DNA of 64,000 nt, from NCBI RefSeq assembly GCF_003259935.1, contig NZ_QLMH01000003.1, forward strand, positions 271,896-335,895. Reading direction: 5' to 3'. The notes under the pieces were generated by a model. It saw nothing but the letters and a program-made list of their open reading frames with translations, was not told the origin of the DNA and searched no databases. Position numbers and translations under genes: made by a program. This document shows, in pieces, positions 12,823 through 23,145 of this stretch (positions within the stretch are counted from its first letter, which is position 1; each line of letters starts with the position of its first letter). Source of the stretch: Paranoxybacillus vitaminiphilus (GTDB lineage Bacteria; Bacillota; Bacilli; Bacillales; Anoxybacillaceae).

Positions 12823-14088
12823 ATGTTTAAGTTCAATGATGAGAAAGGGCAGCTAAAATGTTCTTTCTGTGGAAAAACACAGGACCAAGTTCGCAAATTA
12901 GTCGCTGGTCCAGGCGTATACATATGCGATGAGTGCATTGAGCTATGCACGGAGATTGTAGAAGAAGAATTAGGCAACGAGGAAGAAGTGGAGTTTAAAG
13001 ACGTTCCGAAACCAAAGGAAATTCGTGAAATTTTAGATGAGTATGTCATCGGACAAGACGCCGCGAAAAAATCGCTTGCGGTAGCGGTTTATAACCATTA
13101 TAAACGAATTAACTCCAACAGCAAAATTGATGATGTAGAATTATCAAAAAGCAACATTTTAATGATTGGACCGACAGGAAGCGGAAAAACGCTTCTTGCT
13201 CAGACGCTTGCCCGTATTTTAAATGTACCGTTTGCGATTGCCGATGCGACATCTTTAACAGAAGCTGGTTATGTTGGTGAAGACGTCGAAAATATTCTTT
13301 TGAAATTAATTCAAGCCGCTGATTATGATGTAGAAAAGGCAGAAAAAGGGATTATTTATATTGATGAAATTGATAAGATTGCCCGCAAATCAGAAAATCC
13401 GTCGATTACGCGCGATGTATCAGGAGAAGGTGTGCAGCAGGCGCTTCTAAAAATTTTAGAAGGAACGATTGCAAGCGTACCTCCACAAGGCGGCCGCAAG
13501 CATCCGCATCAAGAGTTTATTCAAATCGATACGACAAACATCCTTTTTATTTGCGGTGGTGCGTTTGACGGCATTGAACCGATCATTAAGCGCCGCCTTG
13601 GCAAGAAAGTCATCGGTTTTGGTGCCGAGGTGAATCAAGAGGAGCTTGACGACAAAACGTTATTATCTAAAGTGCTTCCAGAAGATTTGCTGAAATTCGG
13701 CTTAATCCCGGAATTTATCGGACGACTGCCGGTCATTACAACCCTTGAACAATTAGATGAGGAAGCGCTTATTGATATTTTGACAAAGCCAAAAAATGCG
13801 CTTGTGAAGCAATATCAAAAGATGCTGGAGTTAGATGATGTGGAACTTGAGTTTGAAGAGGAAGCGTTAAAAGAAATCGCGAAAAAAGCGATTGAGCGTA
13901 AAACAGGTGCGCGTGGTCTTCGCTCCATTATTGAAGGAATTATGCTCGATGTAATGTTTGAGCTTCCTTCGCGGGAAGACGTAAAAAAATGTATCATTAC
14001 TGCAGAGACCGTCCGCGGAAACATGCCGCCAAAATTGATTCGCCACGACGGAACCGTTATAGAGGAAGGCAAGAAAACGTCCGCATAA
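12823..14088 (+). CDS. clpX: ATP-dependent Clp protease ATP-binding subunit ClpX
   Basis: The 421-residue AAA+ unfoldase feeds substrates to ClpP. The N-terminal zinc-binding domain shows [10 protein letters not shown]...CDECIELC (residues about 10-40). Walker A is GPTGSGKT, the pore loop is GYVGED and the ClpP-docking loop is KVIGFG. The ATG follows AAGGGGTGAAACG. The 262-nt gap upstream holds the tig terminator, a TATAAT at 12625-12630 and a TACAAT at 12716-12721, but no -35 pairing that I would defend. It ends before a strong terminator. Confidence 0.97.
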   Translation: MFKFNDEKGQLKCSFCGKTQDQVRKLVAGPGVYICDECIELCTEIVEEELGNEEEVEFKDVPKPKEIREILDEYVIGQDAAKKSLAVAVYNHYKRINSNSKIDDVELSKSNILMIGPTGSGKTLLAQTLARILNVPFAIADATSLTEAGYVGEDVENILLKLIQAADYDVEKAEKGIIYIDEIDKIARKSENPSITRDVSGEGVQQALLKILEGTIASVPPQGGRKHPHQEFIQIDTTNILFICGGAFDGIEPIIKRRLGKKVIGFGAEVNQEELDDKTLLSKVLPEDLLKFGLIPEFIGRLPVITTLEQLDEEALIDILTKPKNALVKQYQKMLELDDVELEFEEEALKEIAKKAIERKTGARGLRSIIEGIMLDVMFELPSREDVKKCIITAETVRGNMPPKLIRHDGTVIEEGKKTSA

Positions 14089-14111
14089 CTTAGATTAGAC
14101 TGATTCCATAT

Positions 14112-14169
14112 GGGGCTGCTCCTTTCCGATTCATAACCATCAAACGGAAAAGGCAGTCCCTTTACTTTT
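14112..14169 (+). terminator. Terminator of clpX
   Basis: GGGGCTGCTCCTTTCCG (14112-14128) pairs with CGGAAAAGGCAGTCCC (14145-14160), followed by TTTACTTTT. Confidence 0.85.
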
Positions 14170-14199
14170 CCCTGCTTGATTATTTCGTCTTTTTTTTTC

Positions 14200-14229
14200 G
14201 TTTATTCCACCTCCTGCAAGGAGATACTA
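14200..14229 (+). promoter_or_regulatory. Probable sigma-F promoter for lonB
   Basis: GTTTA (14200-14204) and GGAGATACTA (14220-14229) match the forespore sigma-F consensus GYWTA / GGNRANANTW at every position, with a 15-nt spacer. B. subtilis lonB is known to be transcribed by sigma-F, which supports the reading. Confidence 0.65.
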
Positions 14230-14269
14230 TACATACTAAAAATATCGAAATGCAGGAGGATATTTGACG

Positions 14270-15931
14270 ATGAATTGGACGAACCTCGCCTTATTCGTAC
14301 AATTATTTTTTGGAGTGATTATCGGGCTGTACTTTTTAAATTTGCTAAGAAATCAAAGAACACAAAAAATTTCCATTGATAAAGAATCGCGAAAAGAAAT
14401 GGAACAGCTGCGGAAATTGCGCTCCGTTTCATTGACAGAGCCATTGGCAGAAAAAGTAAGACCGAAAAGCTTTGAAGACATTGTCGGGCAAGAAGATGGA
14501 ATTAAAGCATTAAAAGCGGCATTATGCGGCCCTAACCCACAACATGTCATCATTTACGGACCGCCGGGAGTCGGGAAGACAGCTGCTGCTCGTCTTGTGC
14601 TGGAGGAAGCGAAAAAAAATCCGCTTTCTCCTTTTAAAAAGAACGCTGTGTTTATCGAATTAGATGCAACAACAGCGCGGTTTGATGAACGCGGCATTGC
14701 CGATCCGCTTATTGGCTCCGTTCACGATCCGATTTATCAAGGAGCAGGAGCGATGGGACAAGCGGGAATTCCGCAGCCAAAGCAGGGAGCTGTAACCGAT
14801 GCGCATGGCGGAGTATTATTTATTGACGAGATTGGAGAGCTTCATCCGATTCAAATGAATAAATTATTAAAAGTGCTTGAAGACCGAAAAGTATTTTTCG
14901 ATAGCGCTTATTACAGTGAAGAAAATCCACAGATTCCAAACCATATTCACGATATTTTTCAAAATGGTCTGCCTGCTGATTTTCGCCTTGTTGGTGCAAC
15001 GACAAGGACGCCAAACGAAATACCGCCTGCGATTCGCTCACGTTGTTTAGAAGTGTTTTTCCGTGAACTTGACCAAGAAGAAATCACGCTTATTGCCCGC
15101 AAAGCTGCAGAAAAGGTATGCTTAAAGGTTTCGGAGAACGGTATTCGTACCCTTGCCGCATATGCCCGCAACGGCCGCGAAGCAGTAAATGTGATGCAAA
15201 TTGCCGCTAGTCTTGCCATTTCTGAAAAACGTGAAACAATATTAGAAAGAGATATTGAGTGGGTGATTGACTCCAGTCAGTTATCGCCAAGATACGAAAA
15301 GAAAATTGCCGAGAAATCAACAGTCGGATTAGTGAACGGTTTAGCGGTATATGGTCCCAACATGGGGGCGCTGCTAGAAATTGAGGTAATGGTGCTGCCA
15401 GCGAAAGAAAAAGGAACGATTAATATTACCGGGATCGTTGAGGAAGAAAGTATTGGCAGCCGTGAAAAATCGATAAGAAGAAAAAGCATGGTTCGCGGTT
15501 CGCTTGAAAATGTTATTACTGTCTTGCGTTCAATGGGAGTACCGGCTGATCTTTATGATATTCATGTAAATTTTCCGGGCGGGATTCCAATCGACGGCCC
15601 GTCAGCGGGAATTGCGATGGCAACTGGGATTTATTCAGCCATCTATAATATTCCCGTAGACCGTACGGTTACGATGACAGGAGAAATTAGCATTCATGGT
15701 AATGTAAAACCGATTGGCGGTGTCCTTCCAAAAATTAAAGCATCCAAACAAGCAGGTGCGAAAAAGGTGATTATTCCTGCAGACAATATGCAATCTATTT
15801 TAAAAGAAATGGAAGGAATTGAAATTATCCCTGTTCGTCATTTACATGAAGTATTTGCTGTTGCCTTGGCTAAAAAGGATGAGCACGCTATCCCGGCGTC
15901 AGCTCCTATTTCTGAAAAAGAATCGATTTAA
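14270..15931 (+). CDS. lonB: LonB, membrane-anchored ATP-dependent protease (forespore type)
   Basis: The 553-residue protein has one N-terminal membrane segment (about residues 6-26), an AAA+ module with Walker A GPPGVGKT near residue 105, and a C-terminal Lon protease domain with the catalytic Ser in DGPSAG and a downstream Lys. It lacks the large LonA N-domain. In B. subtilis LonB acts in the developing forespore. ATG 14270 sits 9 nt after GCAGGAGGA; the TTG at 14264 is too close. The ribosome site could be masked by an upstream complementary arm on longer transcripts (see findings). Length matches the 552-residue B. subtilis protein. Confidence 0.95.
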   Translation: MNWTNLALFVQLFFGVIIGLYFLNLLRNQRTQKISIDKESRKEMEQLRKLRSVSLTEPLAEKVRPKSFEDIVGQEDGIKALKAALCGPNPQHVIIYGPPGVGKTAAARLVLEEAKKNPLSPFKKNAVFIELDATTARFDERGIADPLIGSVHDPIYQGAGAMGQAGIPQPKQGAVTDAHGGVLFIDEIGELHPIQMNKLLKVLEDRKVFFDSAYYSEENPQIPNHIHDIFQNGLPADFRLVGATTRTPNEIPPAIRSRCLEVFFRELDQEEITLIARKAAEKVCLKVSENGIRTLAAYARNGREAVNVMQIAASLAISEKRETILERDIEWVIDSSQLSPRYEKKIAEKSTVGLVNGLAVYGPNMGALLEIEVMVLPAKEKGTINITGIVEEESIGSREKSIRRKSMVRGSLENVITVLRSMGVPADLYDIHVNFPGGIPIDGPSAGIAMATGIYSAIYNIPVDRTVTMTGEISIHGNVKPIGGVLPKIKASKQAGAKKVIIPADNMQSILKEMEGIEIIPVRHLHEVFAVALAKKDEHAIPASAPISEKESI

Positions 15932-15939
15932 AGATGATG

Positions 15940-15992
15940 TTCGGCTTCGATCTGGGCCATTCCGTTTGATCGAAGTCGAACTTTGTTTGTAT
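15940..15992 (+). terminator. Probable terminator of lonB
   Basis: TTCGGCTTCGATC (15940-15952) pairs with GATCGAAGTCGAA (15968-15980), followed by a modest T-rich stretch. Confidence 0.6.
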
Positions 15993-16058
15993 AAGAACCA
16001 TTCTTAAAAGCTCGTTCTCTCTTTTATGCCGAGACCATCATTGAACAAGTAATACGAT

Positions 16059-16087
16059 TTTACAAACGTTACAACGTGCTATACAAT
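16059..16087 (+). promoter_or_regulatory. Sigma-A-type promoter for lonA
   Basis: TTTACA (16059-16064), 17-nt spacer, TACAAT (16082-16087), 34 nt before the lonA start. No CtsR- or HrcA-like operator was seen. Confidence 0.7.
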
Positions 16088-16121
16088 AGACGAATAGAAG
16101 TGAGATATGGAGGTGTTCATA

Positions 16122-18446
16122 ATGGCTAGAAAGAAAGAGATCATCGTTCCCCTCCTGCCGTTAAGAGGTTTGCTCGTTTTTCCGACAATGGTGTTGCACC
16201 TTGATGTAGGGCGCGAGAAATCCGTTCAAGCCCTTGAAAAGGCAATGGTGGAAGATAATATTATTTTGTTAACATCGCAAAAAGATGTGTCAGTTGATGA
16301 GCCGGAAATAGATGAAATGTATCAAATGGGAACGTTAGCTCGCGTAAAACAGCTATTAAAGCTTCCAAATGGAACGTTTCGCGTGTTAGTTGAAGGAATA
16401 GCACGGGCGAAAATCGTTGAAATAACCGCTGAAGAACCTTGTTTTATCGTTAAAGTGCAAAAATTTGTAGACAAAGTGGCAAAAGATCTTGAAACTGAAG
16501 CATTAAAGAGAACAATGCTCGAATATTTCGAACAATACATACATCTTTCTAAAAAAATTTCCAATGATTTTTATGCGTCTGTTGTCGATATTGAAGAACC
16601 TGGGCGCATGGCGGATATTATCGCTTCTCATTTGCCGCTCAAACTGGAAGAAAAGCAAACCATATTGGAAACGGTCGATGTGAAAGAGCGCGTTAATAAA
16701 ATTATTCAAATTCTTCATAATGAAAAAGAAGTATTGGAACTTGAGAAAAAAATTAGTATGCGCGTTAAACAATCGATGGAACGGACGCAAAAGGAGTATT
16801 ATTTGCGTGAACAAATGAAGGCGATTCAAAAAGAGCTCGGTGAAAAAGATGGAAAAACAGGAGAAGTTGAACAACTCAAAGTAAAGATTGAAGCAGCAGG
16901 CATGCCAAATCATGTAAAAGCAACAGCGTTAAAAGAGCTGGAACGATATGAAAAAATCCCTGCCACTTCAGCGGAAAGCGCTGTGATTCGAAATTATCTT
17001 GACTGGCTTATCGCCCTTCCATGGACAAAGCAAACGGAAGATATTCTCGATATTAAACGGGCAGAAACGATTTTAAATGAAGAACATTACGGATTGGAAA
17101 AGGTAAAGGAGCGGGTGCTCGAATATTTAGCAGTACAACAGTTAACGAAATCGCTAAAAGGGCCGATTCTTTGTTTAGCAGGACCGCCGGGCGTGGGGAA
17201 AACATCGTTAGCACGTTCTATTGCGAAATCGCTTAACCGCCATTTTGTAAGAATCTCGTTAGGCGGTGTTCGCGATGAATCGGAAATCCGCGGTCACCGC
17301 CGCACATATGTTGGAGCGATGCCGGGAAGAATCATTCAAGGAATGAAAAAGGCTGGTACGATTAATCCGGTGTTTTTGCTTGATGAGATTGATAAAATGT
17401 CAAGCGATTTTCGCGGTGATCCAGCAGCGGCAATGTTGGAAGTATTAGATCCGGAACAAAATCATGCATTTAGTGACCATTACATCGAAGAACCGTACGA
17501 TTTATCAAAAGTCATGTTTATTGCGACAGCGAATAACTTAGCAACGATTCCAGGGCCGTTATTAGATAGAATGGAAATCATCACGATCGCCGGGTATACG
17601 GAAGTAGAAAAGCTGCATATTGCTAAGCAGCATTTGCTTCCGAAACAATTGAAAGAGCATGGCCTGAAAAAAAGTTTGCTGCAAATCCGCGATGAAGCGA
17701 TATTACATATTATTCGCTATTATACGCGGGAAGCCGGTGTTCGTGGATTGGAGCGGCAGCTTGCTACGATTTGCCGCAAAGCTGCGAGACTTCTTGTTTC
17801 TGAGGAGCGCAAACGCGTTGTCATTACAGAGAAAAATCTTAAGGAATTTTTAGGAAAACGCATGTATCGTTACGGACAGGCGGAGCTGGAAGACCAAGTC
17901 GGCGTAGCAACCGGGCTTGCCTATACGCCGTTTGGCGGGGATACGCTCTCGATTGAAGTATCTTTAGCTCCTGGAAAAGGCAAGCTTGTCTTAACAGGAA
18001 AGCTGGGTGATGTGATGAAAGAATCAGCGCAAGCGGCATTTAGCTATATTCGTTCAAAGGCGGCAGACTTAAACATTGATGAGGATTTTCATGAAAAATA
18101 CGATATTCACATTCATGTTCCTGAAGGAGCAGTGCCAAAAGACGGACCTTCTGCGGGAATTACGATCGCAACGGCATTAATTTCCGCCTTAACGGGCCGT
18201 CCTGTCAGCCGCTATGTTGGCATGACCGGCGAAATTACGCTGCGCGGACGCGTTCTTCCGATCGGGGGGCTAAAAGAAAAAACATTGAGCGCCCATCGCG
18301 CCGGCTTAAAGAAAGTCATTTTACCAAAAGAAAACGAAAAAGATTTGGATGATATTCCTGATATTGTGAAAAAAGATTTGCAATTTGTCCTTGTTTCATA
18401 TTTGGATGAAGTATTAGAACATGCATTGGTAGGGGAAAAACGATGA
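16122..18446 (+). CDS. lonA: ATP-dependent protease LonA
   Basis: The 774-residue cytoplasmic serine protease removes damaged and regulatory proteins. It has the N-terminal substrate domain ([14 protein letters not shown]), a coiled-coil middle (about 180-270), AAA+ Walker A GPPGVGKT, and a C-terminal peptidase with KDGPSAG containing the catalytic Ser and a downstream Lys. ATG 16122 lies 6 nt after GGAGGTG; an ATG at 16107 within the same frame has no ribosome site. Length equals B. subtilis LonA. Its last four bases overlap the start of ysxC. Confidence 0.97.
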   Translation: MARKKEIIVPLLPLRGLLVFPTMVLHLDVGREKSVQALEKAMVEDNIILLTSQKDVSVDEPEIDEMYQMGTLARVKQLLKLPNGTFRVLVEGIARAKIVEITAEEPCFIVKVQKFVDKVAKDLETEALKRTMLEYFEQYIHLSKKISNDFYASVVDIEEPGRMADIIASHLPLKLEEKQTILETVDVKERVNKIIQILHNEKEVLELEKKISMRVKQSMERTQKEYYLREQMKAIQKELGEKDGKTGEVEQLKVKIEAAGMPNHVKATALKELERYEKIPATSAESAVIRNYLDWLIALPWTKQTEDILDIKRAETILNEEHYGLEKVKERVLEYLAVQQLTKSLKGPILCLAGPPGVGKTSLARSIAKSLNRHFVRISLGGVRDESEIRGHRRTYVGAMPGRIIQGMKKAGTINPVFLLDEIDKMSSDFRGDPAAAMLEVLDPEQNHAFSDHYIEEPYDLSKVMFIATANNLATIPGPLLDRMEIITIAGYTEVEKLHIAKQHLLPKQLKEHGLKKSLLQIRDEAILHIIRYYTREAGVRGLERQLATICRKAARLLVSEERKRVVITEKNLKEFLGKRMYRYGQAELEDQVGVATGLAYTPFGGDTLSIEVSLAPGKGKLVLTGKLGDVMKESAQAAFSYIRSKAADLNIDEDFHEKYDIHIHVPEGAVPKDGPSAGITIATALISALTGRPVSRYVGMTGEITLRGRVLPIGGLKEKTLSAHRAGLKKVILPKENEKDLDDIPDIVKKDLQFVLVSYLDEVLEHALVGEKR

Positions 18447-19024
18447 AAGTAACAAGTGCAGAAATTGTCATCAGCGCAGTGAAACCGGAACAATATCCTA
18501 ATAATCATCTTCCTGAGTTTGCCTTAGCGGGCCGTTCAAATGTTGGGAAGTCTTCATTTATTAATAAAATGATTAATCGGAAAAACTTGGCGAGAACCTC
18601 TTCAAAGCCGGGAAAAACGCAAACGTTAAATTTCTTTCTTATCAATGAATCCTTTTATTTTGTCGATGTGCCTGGATATGGTTTTGCGAAAGTATCCAAA
18701 AAAGAACGTGAAGCATGGGGAAAAATGATAGAAACCTATTTAACGACACGCGAGCAGTTGCGCGCCGTCGTTCTTATCGTTGATTTGCGTCACGCACCAA
18801 CAAAAGATGATGTGATGATGTATGAGTTTTTGAAGCATTATGAGATTCCAACGGTGATTATCGCGACAAAAGCGGATAAAATTCCAAGAGGAAAATGGCA
18901 AAAGCATGTAAAAGTCGTCCGTGAAACGTTAAACGTTGTTGAAGGCGACCCCGTCATCATCTTTTCATCGGAAACAGGACAAGGAAAAGACGAAGCATGG
19001 GCAGCTCTGCAGCAACGGATGTAA
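18443..19024 (+). CDS. ysxC: Ribosome-biogenesis GTPase YsxC/EngB
   Basis: The 193-residue TRAFAC GTPase assists 50S subunit assembly. G1 is [10 protein letters not shown]3 is DVPGYG and G4 is TKADK. The ATG overlaps the lonA stop by four bases in ATGA, and the ribosome site AGGGGAAAA is inside lonA, so the two are co-translated as in B. subtilis. A terminator follows at once. Confidence 0.95.
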   Translation: MKVTSAEIVISAVKPEQYPNNHLPEFALAGRSNVGKSSFINKMINRKNLARTSSKPGKTQTLNFFLINESFYFVDVPGYGFAKVSKKEREAWGKMIETYLTTREQLRAVVLIVDLRHAPTKDDVMMYEFLKHYEIPTVIIATKADKIPRGKWQKHVKVVRETLNVVEGDPVIIFSSETGQGKDEAWAALQQRM

Positions 19025-19031
19025 ATAATAA

Positions 19032-19078
19032 AAAACACCAGTCTTGTATTTTAGATGAGGCTGGTGTTTCTATTTTAT
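19032..19078. terminator. Terminator between convergent ysxC and the minus-strand membrane gene
   Basis: AAACACCAGTCT pairs with AGGCTGGTGTTT, then a T-rich run on the plus strand. On the minus strand the flanking A-run (AATAATAAAAAA) becomes a T-run, so it can serve both directions. Confidence 0.75.
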
Positions 19079-19100
19079 CAGGTGAACGTGACAGTATATT

Positions 19101-19586
19101 TTACCTTTTTTTTATAAATAATAAATATGTACCAACGATGATTAATCCAACAGGCCAGAATTTCCATAAAATAGAAATTCCGCTTTCAACGAAGTTAAAC
19201 CATTGATTGATGCGGTTATAAAAAAGCAGGACGCATGAAAGAAGTAAAAAAAATAAGCCGTAAACAAATCCGGATTTTGTTTTTTGGGCATGGAGTAACA
19301 TACCAATTGCAATAATCAATAAAAGCATTCCAATATTGTTTGGCCACACCTTAACATATTGCAGAAAATGAAAGTGGAGACCAAAACCAAACAAAATCGT
19401 TCCAGCGAAAATTTGTTGATATTCTTTGGCGTAATACGCTTGTCCAAGCAAAGCAAGACCGACAATCATCAATAATGTCGGCCAGCTTTGCAGGCTGCGC
19501 AGAAAGGGAAAATGAAGCTGTTCGCTGAGAAAATAAAGGCCAAATCCAATGAAAATAATGCCAGAGAAAATTCCTTGTTTTTTCAT
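19101..19586 (-). CDS. Multi-pass membrane protein, LiaI/LiaF-like transmembrane domain
   Basis: This 161-residue protein consists almost entirely of hydrophobic helices (about six), in short repeated units such as GIIFIGFGLYFL and GTILFGFGLHFHFL. This pattern fits the DUF5668/LiaF N-terminal membrane family, part of cell-envelope stress sensors. The C-terminal soluble domain of true LiaF is missing. The ATG at 19586 follows GAGGAGGATTTCC on the minus strand. It is transcribed against its neighbours ysxC and hemA and is not part of the B. subtilis order here. A precise function cannot be given. Confidence 0.75.
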   Translation of the reverse strand: MKKQGIFSGIIFIGFGLYFLSEQLHFPFLRSLQSWPTLLMIVGLALLGQAYYAKEYQQIFAGTILFGFGLHFHFLQYVKVWPNNIGMLLLIIAIGMLLHAQKTKSGFVYGLFFLLLSCVLLFYNRINQWFNFVESGISILWKFWPVGLIIVGTYLLFIKKR

Positions 19587-19670
19587 GGAAATCCTCCTCG
19601 TTCAAAATGCACTTGCCTTGATGAATGCGCGCTTTTTTGTTAAGGTACATATATGGGGATTAAAAAATCG

Positions 19671-19860
19671 GAGCCGAGCTAGACAATCAGAAAAGCGTAG
19701 GCGAGCGCCTAACGCCGTAAGGAAAATGTTCTTCCGACGAGAAATGCTTGCATTTCGACGGAGGAAGGTTATTTTCCACTAGCTGCGCCTGCGATTACTC
19801 GGCGCATGTCAGCGAAGATGTTGATTCAAGCAGTTGACACGTTGCGAGCCGAGCTAGACA
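19671..19860. repeat. Palindromic repeat element with 15-bp direct repeats at its ends
   Basis: GAGCCGAGCTAGACA occurs at 19671-19685 and again at 19846-19860. Between them is a long imperfect palindrome: 19721-19747 pairs with 19751-19777 (GGAAAAT...AGAAATG against CATTTC...ATTTTCC), nested within GTAGGCG / CGCCTGCG and GCCGAG / CTCGGC. No coding frame fits. It fills most of the 411-nt gap between the minus-strand gene and hemA. Confidence 0.75.
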
Positions 19861-19941
19861 TCACCCACACTGTCTTCTAAAAGTTTACCATATAGTTTCA
19901 AATTGTGTTCACATTTTTTTCGCTAAATAAAGAAATAGACA

Positions 19942-19950
19942 TGTTATAAT
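19942..19950 (+). promoter_or_regulatory. Extended -10 promoter for the hem operon
   Basis: TGTTATAAT is a perfect extended -10, 48 nt before the hemA start. There is no good -35, which is usual for this promoter class. Confidence 0.6.
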
Positions 19951-19997
19951 AGAGAGAAGACGACAATGTACTCTTAGTTTTAGGGGGGTATGGGAAA

Positions 19998-21347
19998 GTG
20001 CATATTGTTGTTGTCGGCGTAAACTATAAAACGGCCCCTGTAGAAATTCGCGAAAAATTGACGTTTAGCGAAGCGGAACTAGCTGAAGCGATGAATATGT
20101 TAAAAGAGCAAAAGAGCATTCTCGAAAATGTCATTGTTTCTACGTGCAACCGTACGGAAATTTACGCCGTTGTCGACCAGTTGCATATTGGGCGCTACTA
20201 TATAAAGTCGTTTTTAGCGGATTGGTTTCATCTTGATAAAGAAGTGTTTACTCCATATTTGAAAATATATGAAGATGAAGCGGCTGTCGAGCATTTATTT
20301 CGCGTCGCCTGCGGACTTGACTCGATGATTTTAGGAGAAACGCAAATTTTGGGGCAAGTTCGTTCAAGTTTTCTTCTTGCTCAAGAAGAAAATACAATCG
20401 GTACGATCTTTAAACAGTTGTTCAAGCAGGCGGTTACACTTGCCAAACGGGCTCATTCGGAAACGGAAATCGGCTCGAATGCTGTTTCTGTCAGCTATGC
20501 GGCCGTTGAGTTAGCCAAAAAGATTTTTGGTGATTTAAAATCAAAGCATGTGTTGATTTTAGGCGCCGGAAAAATGGGAGAATTAGCGGTACAAAACCTT
20601 TATGGAAGCGGCGTACAAAAAGTGACTGTCATCAACCGGACATTTGCGAAAGCAAAAGGTTTGGCAGAACGCTTTTCCGGACAGGCAAGGCCGTTTTCTG
20701 AGCTGCAATGTGCGCTTGTTGAGGCGGACATTTTAATCAGCTCTACCGGTGCGAAAAGTTATGTTATTACAAAAGAGATGATGAGCTGCGTTGAAAAAAT
20801 GCGCAAAGGCCGTCCGCTTTTTATGGTCGATATCGCCGTTCCGCGCGATTTAGATCCGGCGTTGGCGGAATTGGAAAGCGTCTTTTTATATGATATTGAC
20901 GACCTGCAAGGAATCGTTGAAGCGAATTTAGAGGAACGGAAAAAAGCAGCAGAACAAATTGAAATAATGATTGAAGCAGAGATTGTTGAGTTTCGTCACT
21001 GGCTCAACACGCTTGGGGTTGTGCCGGTCATTGCTGCTTTGCGTGAAAAAGCGCTGGCGATTCAAGCGGAGACGATGCAAAGTATTGAACGGAAGCTGCC
21101 GCATTTGTCAGAACGCGATCGGAAAGTATTAAATAAGCATACGAAAAGCATCATCAATCAACTGTTGCGCGACCCGATTTTGCGCGCGAAAGAGCTGGCG
21201 GCAGAGCCAAACGCAGAAGAGGCGCTTCAGCTGTTTATGAAAATTTTTAACATTGAAGAGGCAGTACAGGCGCAAAAAGAAAATGCTTATCGCATGAACG
21301 GTGATACAACAAGCAAACTATCGATCGAACCATCTCTGCAGTCTTAA
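19998..21347 (+). CDS. hemA: Glutamyl-tRNA reductase
   Basis: The 449-residue NADPH enzyme reduces glutamyl-tRNA(Glu) to glutamate-1-semialdehyde, the first step of the C5 route to heme. The active-site Cys is in STCNRTEIY near residue 50. The NADPH domain has [12 protein letters not shown] near 190, and the C-terminal dimerisation helices follow. GTG at 19998 gives [19 protein letters not shown] and has AGGGGGGT upstream. It is the first gene of hemAXCDBL. Confidence 0.96.
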   Translation: MHIVVVGVNYKTAPVEIREKLTFSEAELAEAMNMLKEQKSILENVIVSTCNRTEIYAVVDQLHIGRYYIKSFLADWFHLDKEVFTPYLKIYEDEAAVEHLFRVACGLDSMILGETQILGQVRSSFLLAQEENTIGTIFKQLFKQAVTLAKRAHSETEIGSNAVSVSYAAVELAKKIFGDLKSKHVLILGAGKMGELAVQNLYGSGVQKVTVINRTFAKAKGLAERFSGQARPFSELQCALVEADILISSTGAKSYVITKEMMSCVEKMRKGRPLFMVDIAVPRDLDPALAELESVFLYDIDDLQGIVEANLEERKKAAEQIEIMIEAEIVEFRHWLNTLGVVPVIAALREKALAIQAETMQSIERKLPHLSERDRKVLNKHTKSIINQLLRDPILRAKELAAEPNAEEALQLFMKIFNIEEAVQAQKENAYRMNGDTTSKLSIEPSLQS

Positions 21348-21363
21348 GAGAGGAATTTAACGA

Positions 21364-22197
21364 ATGTTAGAGATGAATATCACTAGATTATATGAGTTGT
21401 CGATTATTTTATATGCTTTGTCTGTGTTGCTATATTTTATAGATTTTCTTGACAATAACCGGAAGGCCAATCGTGTCGCCTTCTGGTTGCTTTCTATTGT
21501 TTGGGTTTTTCAAACCTTTTTTTTCGTTTTTCGAATTATTGAAACAGGAAGATTTCCAGTTCTTTCGATTTTTGAAGGGCTGTATTTTTATGCATGGGTG
21601 TTAATTACGTTATCGCTTATCATTAACCGCTTAATGCGCATCGATTTTCTCATTTTTTTTACGAACGTATTAGGCTTTTTGGTGTTAGCTATCCATACGT
21701 TCGCACCTGTGCAGCATCAATCTCCAGCTGTTGCGGAGCAGCTCGTTTCAGAGCTTTTAATGATTCATATTACAATGACCATTTTAGCATATGGCGCCTT
21801 TTCCCTTTCGTTTGTTTTTTCGCTGTTATATATCCTGCAATATAATTTGCTCAAACAGAAAAAATGGGGAAAAAGGCTTCTCAGAATAGAAGATTTAGCA
21901 AAGCTCGATCATATGTCCTATGTTTTAAATATTATCGGAATGCCTATGTTATTATTAGGGCTTATTCTTGGAGTAATTTGGGCTTATATAAAAATCGAGC
22001 AGTTTCATTGGTACGATGCAAAAGTGTTGGGCTCTTTCGCCGTTCTTGGCATTTACAGCTTTTATTTTTACAAACGAATTGTTAAGGAAGTTCAAGGAAA
22101 AGAAATTGCTCTTTTGAATATCGGCTCATTTTTATTTTTATTAATCAACTTCTTTTTATTCGGAAGTTTGTCGAGATTTCATTTTTGGTATTCATGA
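21364..22197 (+). CDS. hemX: HemX, integral membrane protein of the heme operon
   Basis: The 277-residue protein has about eight hydrophobic helices and resembles the cytochrome c assembly (CcsA/CcmC-like) membrane family. B. subtilis HemX (276 residues) lowers the cellular amount of HemA. It lies 16 nt after hemA with GAGAGGAA upstream. An in-frame ATG three codons later is an alternative start. Confidence 0.92.
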   Translation: MLEMNITRLYELSIILYALSVLLYFIDFLDNNRKANRVAFWLLSIVWVFQTFFFVFRIIETGRFPVLSIFEGLYFYAWVLITLSLIINRLMRIDFLIFFTNVLGFLVLAIHTFAPVQHQSPAVAEQLVSELLMIHITMTILAYGAFSLSFVFSLLYILQYNLLKQKKWGKRLLRIEDLAKLDHMSYVLNIIGMPMLLLGLILGVIWAYIKIEQFHWYDAKVLGSFAVLGIYSFYFYKRIVKEVQGKEIALLNIGSFLFLLINFFLFGSLSRFHFWYS

Positions 22198-22212
22198 TGG
22201 AGGAAAAAAATA

Positions 22213-23145
22213 ATGCGGAGAATAATTGTCGGTTCGCGGCGGAGCAAGCTTGCATTGACACAAACAAATTGGGTGATCTCTAAGCTGAAAGAATTAGGAG
22301 CTCCGTTCGAATTTGAAGTGAAAGAAATCGTTACAAAAGGAGACCAAATTTTAAACGTTACATTGTCAAAAGTAGGCGGAAAAGGATTGTTTGTCAAAGA
22401 GATTGAGCAGGCGATGATCGAACGGGAAATTGATATGGCTGTACATAGTATGAAGGATATGCCTGCCGTATTGCCGGAAGGTCTCATCATTGGCTGTGTT
22501 CCGGTGCGCGAAGATCACCGTGACGTCATTATTTCGAAAAATCATCTCCCTTTTTCTGAACTGCCAAGCGGGGCGGTTGTCGGGACAAGCAGTTTAAGAC
22601 GCTCCGCGCAATTGTTAGCGAAACGTTCCGATCTTGAAATAAAATGGATTCGCGGCAATATCGATACAAGGCTGGCGAAATTGCAAAACGAAGATTATGA
22701 TGCGATTATTCTTGCCGCGGCTGGTTTGGCGCGGATGGGATGGACGAATGAAGTCGTTACGGAGTATTTATCGCCGGAGTTTTGTGTGCCGGCGGTTGGA
22801 CAAGGAGCGCTTGCGGTCGAATGCCGGGAAGAAGATGTTGAATTATTAGAGTGGCTAAGGAAACTGAACGATGAACAGACGGAACGGGCCGTTACTGCAG
22901 AACGAGCTTTTCTTCATCAAATGGAAGGCGGCTGTCAAGTGCCGATTGCCGGCTATGCGTATATCAATGAAAACGATGCGATTGTATTAACCGCTTTAGT
23001 CGCGTCTCCTGACGGCAAAGAAATATATAAGGAGATCGTGACAGGAACGAATCCGAAAGAACTCGGGGCAAGGGCGGCTGAGCTGCTGGCAAAGCAGGGA
23101 GCAAAAGCATTAATTGACCGGGTCAAAGAGGAGTTAGAGCAGTAA
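22213..23145 (+). CDS. hemC: Porphobilinogen deaminase (hydroxymethylbilane synthase)
   Basis: The 310-residue enzyme polymerises four porphobilinogens on a dipyrromethane cofactor. Seen are [11 protein letters not shown] at the N-terminus, SLRRSAQ, and the cofactor cysteine in [11 protein letters not shown] near residue 241. TGGAGGAAAAAA precedes the ATG. Its stop shares one base with the hemD start. Confidence 0.97.
   Translation: MRRIIVGSRRSKLALTQTNWVISKLKELGAPFEFEVKEIVTKGDQILNVTLSKVGGKGLFVKEIEQAMIEREIDMAVHSMKDMPAVLPEGLIIGCVPVREDHRDVIISKNHLPFSELPSGAVVGTSSLRRSAQLLAKRSDLEIKWIRGNIDTRLAKLQNEDYDAIILAAAGLARMGWTNEVVTEYLSPEFCVPAVGQGALAVECREEDVELLEWLRKLNDEQTERAVTAERAFLHQMEGGCQVPIAGYAYINENDAIVLTALVASPDGKEIYKEIVTGTNPKELGARAAELLAKQGAKALIDRVKEELEQ

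Noticed and set aside
19942..19963. PerR box at the hemA promoter
   Set aside because: Only one half (TTATAAT) matches; the second half diverges, so the match is explained by the -10 sequence.
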